Origin: Duncaniella sp.
GTDB taxonomy: Bacteria > Bacteroidota > Bacteroidia > Bacteroidales > Muribaculaceae
Direction of reading: 5' to 3'
Assembly (NCBI GenBank): GCA_029052375.1
Contig: JAIDJD010000115.1
Coordinates: forward strand, 1 to 6,371
DNA: 6,371 bases
The notes under the pieces are model-generated. The model searched no databases. It saw only the letters and a program-made list of their open reading frames with translations, and was not told the origin of the DNA. Shown here piece by piece: positions 3,393 through 6,371 of the stretch. Both the position numbers and the translations under genes were made by a program. The first letter of the stretch is position 1. Every line of letters starts with the position of its first letter.

Positions 3393-6371
3393 ATGAAAAA
3401 CCTTCTGACAGCTCTTGCCCTTGCGGCGGCCGCCGGCACCATGCCCGCGGCGGCGCAGATGGACGGCTCGCTCGACCCCAAGTCGGTGGTGGCGGCCTGG
3501 AGCAACTCTTCGACATCGCCGAAGATTATCGACATCAACTTTACAGACACATCGTGGCCCGACACATGGGGCGACAGCGGCACAGCCATAAAGTGTCCCG
3601 AGTTCTCTACCGGGCGTTATGTCAACGCCATACTTCCTGTCCCCGCCCTCTCGTCGGACAACACCGACGTGACGTGGCCCGTTCTGTTCCACAACTGCAT
3701 CTTTGCCAACAAGAACTCAAACAACGGCCAGGCCGCGGCCACAGCCGCCTTCTCGCGCCAGTTCTATGATGGACAGAAGGCCACCAACTACAACAACTGG
3801 ACCGTCGCCGGCCACACCGCCTATCTCGAAGACAACATCGTGATGGGGGACAACGGCAAGCCCTTGCGCGGCGAGGCCGGATTTGTCCAGATGTGCCGCA
3901 ATGCAGCCGAGGCCGGCGAGAGCCTCCACGGATGGATGGAGATAGACCATATCCCCTATGTGGAGCGCATCCAGTGGTCATGGTCGTCCACATCGTGGGG
4001 ACGCGGCATCAAGTGTGACATCAAGATAGGCGACGGCCCCTGGAAGCCCCTCGTATGGATGGGTTCGGAGAAGCAGAAGCAGGGCTGGACCATATTCAGC
4101 GACCAGGGCTACTTCATGGAGAATGTCGTGGACGCAAGCGACGTCTCCATACGCTGGCGTGTATGGGACGGCGACGGCAAGGCCGGGTCGGCAGACCAGG
4201 TGCAGACCGCGCCCTTCGACTGGCAGGCTGTCGACCCCAGGGCAGAGCGCCAGGCCCCGCGCGTCCACAAGGTGCAGATATTCGGCTCGCCCGTCACAGC
4301 GGCCGATGCCGATAACGCCCGCGCCAACCAGGTGTCTGACCCCGGCGAGCTGACAGACCTCTCGAAGTTCGGCTTCACCGGCGACACCACCGAGCCCGAG
4401 CCCGACAAGGACGCCTCCGTGGTGCTCCTGACCGTCAACCCTGACGGCACCGCCGACCACTCTACAATCCAGGCCGCGATAGACGCCGTCCCCGCAGGCT
4501 CGAGAGGCATCATCTACATAGCCCCGGGTGTCTACAAGGAGAACATCTATGCAGGCACCAAGGAGGCTCATGACAAGTTTATCTCGCTTGTCGGAGCCGG
4601 ACGCGACGCCACGATACTCACCTCGGATGTCTCGCGCGGAGGCAGCTCGAAGAACACTTATCTCGACTGTGCCGCACTCAACGTCTTCACCCCCCGCTTC
4701 TATGCCGAGGGCCTCACGATACAGAACACATCAGGCAACGTCGGCCAGGCCGAGGCTCTCTACACAGCCGCCGACGCCCATCTCTTCAACGACTGCCGTC
4801 TCTCGGGATTCCAGGACACATACAAGGCCAACGTAGGGGCGCGCGGCTACTTCAAGGGCTGTCTCGTGGAGGGCGGCACAGACTTTGTCTATGACGGCGG
4901 CCTCGAGTGGTTTGAAGACTGCGAGATACGCCAGCTCAAGGGCGGCAAGTATATCACTGCGCCTGCCGAGTCCGGTATGCCGATGACCAAGGCGCTCTAT
5001 CCCGAGCTCGCCTCAGACATCTTCTATCCCGGCCTCTTCTTCCGCAACTGCCGCCTGACAGCCGAGGACGGCTATCCCGCCGCATCGTGCTATCTCGGCC
5101 GTCCCTGGAAGGAGACCGGCGGAGCCATGTTCATCAAGTGTACTCTCGGCTCGCACATCGCCCCCGAGGGCTGGGCCGCATGGAACGGCTCTGAGGCCAA
5201 GTCGTCGCTGATGGAATACCGCTCCATCAATCCCGACGGCTCTGCCGCCGACGTATCGCGCCGCGCATCGTTCTCGCGCCAGGCCACAGACACCGAGGCC
5301 GAGGCATACTTCACCCCCGAATTCCTCTTCGGCAAGTTCTCCAAGGTACCTTTCGACTTTGAGGCCATCCTCCGCGGAGCCGCCGCGCCCTGCAACTTCT
5401 CTGTCTCGCCCGTGGCCGTCACCTGGGAGAGCGACGAGAACGTCGCCGGATACATCGTCCTGATAGACGGGGCCTTCAAGGCCCTCGTATCCGAGCCCGC
5501 CTGGCATCTTGACGGCACCGACGCCGCCTCTGTCAGCGTCAAGTCTGTCTCGCGCCACGGCGTCACCTCCAAGGCTGTCCGCGCCACCGAGGCCACACGC
5601 ACACCCGCATTCCCCACCGCCCAGGGCTTCGGCAAGTATGCCACCGGCGGCCGCGGGGGCAAGGTGGTCAAGGTGACATCGCTCGCCGACGACGGCTCGG
5701 AGGGCACCCTCCGCTGGGCCTTCGCACAGTATCCCGGCGAGCCCCTCACCATAGTCTTCGCTGTCTCGGGCCGCATAGACCTCGCCTCGGAGCTGCGCGT
5801 CAACCGTCCCGACTGGACCCTCGCCGGACAGACAGCTCCCGGCGACGGCATCCTCATAGCCCGCAACAAGGTGAACTTCGGCGGGTCTGAAAACTTCATC
5901 GTCCGCAACGTACGCTTCCGCTCAGGCCGTCTCGACAAGGCCGGCAACGTCCTCACAGACAACGCCTGCGGCGCCGAGAACTGCTCCAACTTCATCTTCG
6001 ACCACTGCTCGTTCGGATGGTCTGTGGAGGAGAACATGAACACCGCCGACTCTCACTTCCTCACCGTTCAGTACAGCATTGTCCATGAGGGCCTCTACAA
6101 CGCCGGACACTCCAAGGGCGCCCGCGGATACGGCTGCCAGTGGGGAGGCTCGCCCGCCACATACCACCACAACCTCCTGGCCCACAACAACTCGCGCTCT
6201 TGCCGATTCAACGGCGCCCGCGGCGAGGACAATGTGGTCTTCATCGAGTATGTCAACAACGTCAACTACAACTACGGCAAGAACAACTGTTACGGAGGCG
6301 AGAACACAGCCAACATCAGCGACTACAACGGTCTCAACTCGGCCCACGAGCTGTCTATTATACACATATCA
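3393..6371 (+). CDS. secreted pectin methylesterase (CE8)-pectate lyase (PL1) fusion, 3' end truncated
   Basis: The frame is open from ATG 3393 to the edge (993 codons; the last seven fall in probable adapter). Residues 1-21 are a signal peptide with likely cleavage before Gln22. Residues about 25-335 are a beta-rich, Trp-rich region (for example W195, W197, W202) of no family I can name, ending in a TEPEPDKD linker. Residues about 343-655 are a CE8 pectinesterase: GVYKE (379-383), GFQDT with Gln474 and catalytic Asp475, GTDFVYD with catalytic Asp497, and LGRPW with Arg570 and Trp572. Residues about 664-736 look FN3-like. From about 740 a PL1 pectate lyase begins: GFGKYATGGRGGKV, DHCSFGWSVEEN (870-881), HSKGARGYG (906-914), NSRSCRF with Arg935 and Arg938, and YGGE ending at 970. 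The esterase should demethylate homogalacturonan and the lyase cleave it by beta-elimination with calcium, in the periplasm or outside the cell. No Shine-Dalgarno or clear promoter is seen. Some C-terminal PL1 sequence is missing. Confidence 0.92.
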   Translation, partial: MKNLLTALALAAAAGTMPAAAQMDGSLDPKSVVAAWSNSSTSPKIIDINFTDTSWPDTWGDSGTAIKCPEFSTGRYVNAILPVPALSSDNTDVTWPVLFHNCIFANKNSNNGQAAATAAFSRQFYDGQKATNYNNWTVAGHTAYLEDNIVMGDNGKPLRGEAGFVQMCRNAAEAGESLHGWMEIDHIPYVERIQWSWSSTSWGRGIKCDIKIGDGPWKPLVWMGSEKQKQGWTIFSDQGYFMENVVDASDVSIRWRVWDGDGKAGSADQVQTAPFDWQAVDPRAERQAPRVHKVQIFGSPVTAADADNARANQVSDPGELTDLSKFGFTGDTTEPEPDKDASVVLLTVNPDGTADHSTIQAAIDAVPAGSRGIIYIAPGVYKENIYAGTKEAHDKFISLVGAGRDATILTSDVSRGGSSKNTYLDCAALNVFTPRFYAEGLTIQNTSGNVGQAEALYTAADAHLFNDCRLSGFQDTYKANVGARGYFKGCLVEGGTDFVYDGGLEWFEDCEIRQLKGGKYITAPAESGMPMTKALYPELASDIFYPGLFFRNCRLTAEDGYPAASCYLGRPWKETGGAMFIKCTLGSHIAPEGWAAWNGSEAKSSLMEYRSINPDGSAADVSRRASFSRQATDTEAEAYFTPEFLFGKFSKVPFDFEAILRGAAAPCNFSVSPVAVTWESDENVAGYIVLIDGAFKALVSEPAWHLDGTDAASVSVKSVSRHGVTSKAVRATEATRTPAFPTAQGFGKYATGGRGGKVVKVTSLADDGSEGTLRWAFAQYPGEPLTIVFAVSGRIDLASELRVNRPDWTLAGQTAPGDGILIARNKVNFGGSENFIVRNVRFRSGRLDKAGNVLTDNACGAENCSNFIFDHCSFGWSVEENMNTADSHFLTVQYSIVHEGLYNAGHSKGARGYGCQWGGSPATYHHNLLAHNNSRSCRFNGARGEDNVVFIEYVNNVNYNYGKNNCYGGENTANISDYNGLNSAHELSIIHIS
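6351..6371. other. probable residual Tn5/Nextera mosaic-end adapter at the sequence end
   Basis: Bases 6351-6369 match the reverse complement of the Tn5 mosaic end (CTGTCTCTTATACACATCT) at 17 of 19 positions, with A for C at 6357 and A for C at 6368. The match starts flush and runs to the last bases. It falls where the PL1 domain should continue, and the residues read through it (LSIIHIS) do not look like the family. The likely reading is untrimmed low-quality adapter at a contig end rather than genomic sequence. Confidence 0.85.

Noticed and set aside
5090..6043. 317-codon open frame on the - strand inside the pectinase gene
   Set aside because: The + strand frame carries CE8 and PL1 motifs throughout this stretch; the antisense product has low-complexity Ser/Arg/Pro content and no family signature.
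6358..6366. TTATACACA resembling a DnaA box (TTATCCACA)
   Set aside because: It is a single copy, inside a gene frame, and is explained by the mosaic-end adapter match.

Overview
The window looks like a fragment of a Bacteroidota (Bacteroidales) genome. The evidence is a GC-rich coding sequence that still uses ATA for isoleucine often, no Shine-Dalgarno motif at any of the starts, a Bacteroides-type promoter (TAnnTTTG with an upstream TTTG-like box) before ndk, and gut-Bacteroidales gene content (oxalate decarboxylation, pectin breakdown). The high GC together with an oxalate gene pair would fit Muribaculaceae, but that family-level placement is inference.

Layout, all genes on the + strand: (1) 3-329, the 3' end of an oxalyl-CoA decarboxylase gene (oxc). 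(2) 388-1353, an AEC-family permease, the same neighbour seen in the enterobacterial frc-oxc-yfdV cluster, so the left edge is probably the tail of an oxalate-handling operon. (3) 1354-1825, a 472-base gap with a GC-rich nested hairpin, a textbook Rho-independent terminator, two symmetric AT-rich elements and a good promoter. (4) 1826-2287, ndk, nucleoside diphosphate kinase. (5) 2451-3257, a secreted M23 (LytM-type) peptidoglycan endopeptidase with all expected catalytic residues and a very basic C-terminal tail. (6) 3393 to the right edge, a large secreted multidomain pectinase: signal peptide, unassigned Trp-rich beta domain, CE8 pectin methylesterase, FN3-like spacer, PL1 pectate lyase, truncated by the edge.

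The CE8 and PL1 domains would act in sequence on one substrate: the esterase strips methyl groups from homogalacturonan and the lyase cleaves the resulting pectate. The oxalate pair and the pectinase both deal with plant-diet compounds; ndk and the M23 gene are housekeeping or envelope genes.

The last 21 bases are probably not genomic. They match the Tn5/Nextera mosaic-end adapter at 17 of 19 positions, so the right edge looks like a contig end carrying residual adapter, and the last seven codons read there should be ignored. I see no clearly new biological system; the points most worth a second look are the adapter junction, the pectinase architecture and its unassigned N-terminal domain, and GC-rich hairpins without U-tracts after each of the three genes that end between 1353 and 3257.
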